NCBI RefSeq assembly: GCF_000495855.1 | Contig: NZ_AWGF01000004.1 | Span: 1 to 64,000, forward strand | From: Asticcacaulis sp. YBE204 | GTDB lineage: Bacteria > Pseudomonadota > Alphaproteobacteria > Caulobacterales > Caulobacteraceae | Length of the DNA: 64,000 bases | Direction of reading: 5' to 3' | Shown: positions 63,243 through 64,000 of the stretch, in pieces | Numbering within the stretch: the stretch's first letter is position 1 | Layout: every line of letters begins with the position of its first letter | Notes under the pieces: model-generated | Told to the model about the DNA's origin: nothing | The model's input: the letters and a program-made list of their open reading frames with translations, nothing else | The model's database searches: none | Position numbers and translations under genes: made by a program

Positions 63243-63750
63243 ACTGGACGGCTTGACCGCCCAAATCAACGAAGCGGCGGTCGCCTTGCAGGCCCTTAAG
63301 GGGCCAGCGCAGGAATCCGCCGACGCCATAGATCAGGCGTTTTCGAAAGCCGGATCGTCTCTGGCGCGGTCGTTGAGCCGCGCGGCGAAGGACGGTGAGA
63401 TCAGCCTGTCGGAACTGGCGTCCGCGATCATCAACGCCGTCAATGCAGCAGCGGGATCGTCCGGCAGCGGATCGTTAGCCAGCGTTTTGGGTGACGTGTT
63501 GAACGGAGCCTCGAAGGCCTTTTCCGGCGCGCGCGCCGATGGCGGTTACGTCACGGCGGGCGGGTCTTATCTGGTCGGCGAGCGTGGGCCGGAATGGTTC
63601 CGTCCGGCGACCTCGGGCGAGATCGGCAGCGGTGGTGGCCCGACCGTCAATGTGTCGCTGAACATCGCGGGCGGGGCCGACAGCCTCGTGCGGTCGGAAG
63701 CGCAGATCGCGGCGGCTTTGCACCGCGCCGCCAGATTAGGGAGCCGGTGA
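63232..63750 (+). CDS. GTA gp11-like tail tape-measure protein, short
   Basis: 172 residues: helical LDGLTAQINEAAVALQALKG, then a low-complexity SGSGS region. The C-terminal segment GARADGGYVTAGGSYLVGER, GPEWFRPATSGEI is the hallmark C-terminal motif of phage tape-measure proteins. This is short for a tape measure, as is usual for GTAs, whose tails are short. I prefer ATG 63232 (GGATG about 8 bases ahead) over 63223. Its stop overlaps the next ATG by one base. Confidence 0.85.
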   Translation: MNSELDGLTAQINEAAVALQALKGPAQESADAIDQAFSKAGSSLARSLSRAAKDGEISLSELASAIINAVNAAAGSSGSGSLASVLGDVLNGASKAFSGARADGGYVTAGGSYLVGERGPEWFRPATSGEIGSGGGPTVNVSLNIAGGADSLVRSEAQIAAALHRAARLGSR

Positions 63751-64000
63751 TGTTTCACGACGTCAGTTTTCCCGCGCGTCTGGCCTTTGGGTCGGGGGCT
63801 GGGGTCGAGCGGCGGACGCAGATCACGACTCTGGCGTCGGGTCATGAGCAACGGATCAGTCCCTGGGCGCAGGGTCGCCGCCGGTATCTGATCGGGGCAG
63901 GGGTCCGCTCGCTGCACGACGCGGCGGAACTGCTGGCCTTTTTCGAGGCACGCGAAGGTCAGTTGTACGGCTTCCGCTTCAAGGACTTCGCCGATTTCAA
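63750..64000 (+). CDS. GTA gp12-like DUF2460 distal-tail protein (partial)
   Basis: 5' part of a gene that runs off the window (83 codons visible). FHDVSFPARLAFGSGAGVER, SGHEQRISPWAQGRRRY and FFEAREGQLYGFRFKDFADF match DUF2460, the gp12-type tail protein of GTAs, with its GFRFKD motif. ATG 63750 overlaps the gp11 stop (TGATG). Confidence 0.9.
   Translation, partial: MFHDVSFPARLAFGSGAGVERRTQITTLASGHEQRISPWAQGRRRYLIGAGVRSLHDAAELLAFFEAREGQLYGFRFKDFADF

Overview
The window looks like a chromosomal segment of a GC-rich (about 60%) alphaproteobacterium of the Caulobacterales, most like Asticcacaulis or a close relative. This rests on recognised gene families and their combination: a large TonB-dependent receptor next to flavin-dependent tryptophan-halogenase-like genes, a bacteriophytochrome with its heme oxygenase, a DUF2336 protein, and a gene-transfer-agent (GTA) type capsid operon. 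No database search was possible, so the genus is an inference.

Layout. 1-470: end of an rRNA operon (5S rRNA, terminator, initiator tRNA-Met, terminator). 592-5882: a DsbD/ScsB-like membrane reductase with a secreted redoxin, three tandem paralogous envelope proteins, a SelW-like protein and an FMN reductase. 5999-8957: glycerol kinase and glycerol-3-phosphate dehydrogenase. 8964-12128: small unknown genes, a TrkA-type potassium channel, a methyltransferase and a DUF2750 protein. 12130-13209: 4-hydroxyphenylpyruvate dioxygenase. 13298-21359: a LacI regulator divergent from a TonB receptor, followed by two flavin-dependent halogenase-like genes. 21433-30483: amino-acid catabolism (glutaryl-CoA dehydrogenase, a CaiB-type CoA-transferase, an Lrp regulator divergent from a fused indolepyruvate:ferredoxin oxidoreductase, leucine dehydrogenase, 3-hydroxyisobutyryl-CoA hydrolase). 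30656-32991: a small exported protein and two tandem CAP-domain proteins. 33191-40948: the leucine/isovalerate degradation (liu) genes with a divergent LysR gene. 41019-45615: a helical protein and the bphO-bphP red-light sensing pair. 45744-55690: a pectate lyase, an M3 peptidase, a DUF559 nuclease, DUF2336, a Pro/Lys-rich exported protein, a 31-codon ORF with a long hairpin, an ABC-F ATPase and a YcgN-like protein. 56184-64000: a GTA-like head and tail operon, TerS/TerL through gp12, running off the right edge.

Two themes link the window. First, a large share of the genes degrade amino acids: Leu completely from isovaleryl-CoA to acetoacetate plus acetyl-CoA, and steps for Val, Tyr, Lys/Trp (via glutaryl-CoA) and 2-oxo acids generally. 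Second, at least 18 GC-rich palindromic intergenic repeats punctuate the region. Many abut or overlap stop codons or supply Shine-Dalgarno-like purine runs. Three of them, plus two palindromes of other kinds, sit inside the GTA operon, which otherwise has overlapping genes.
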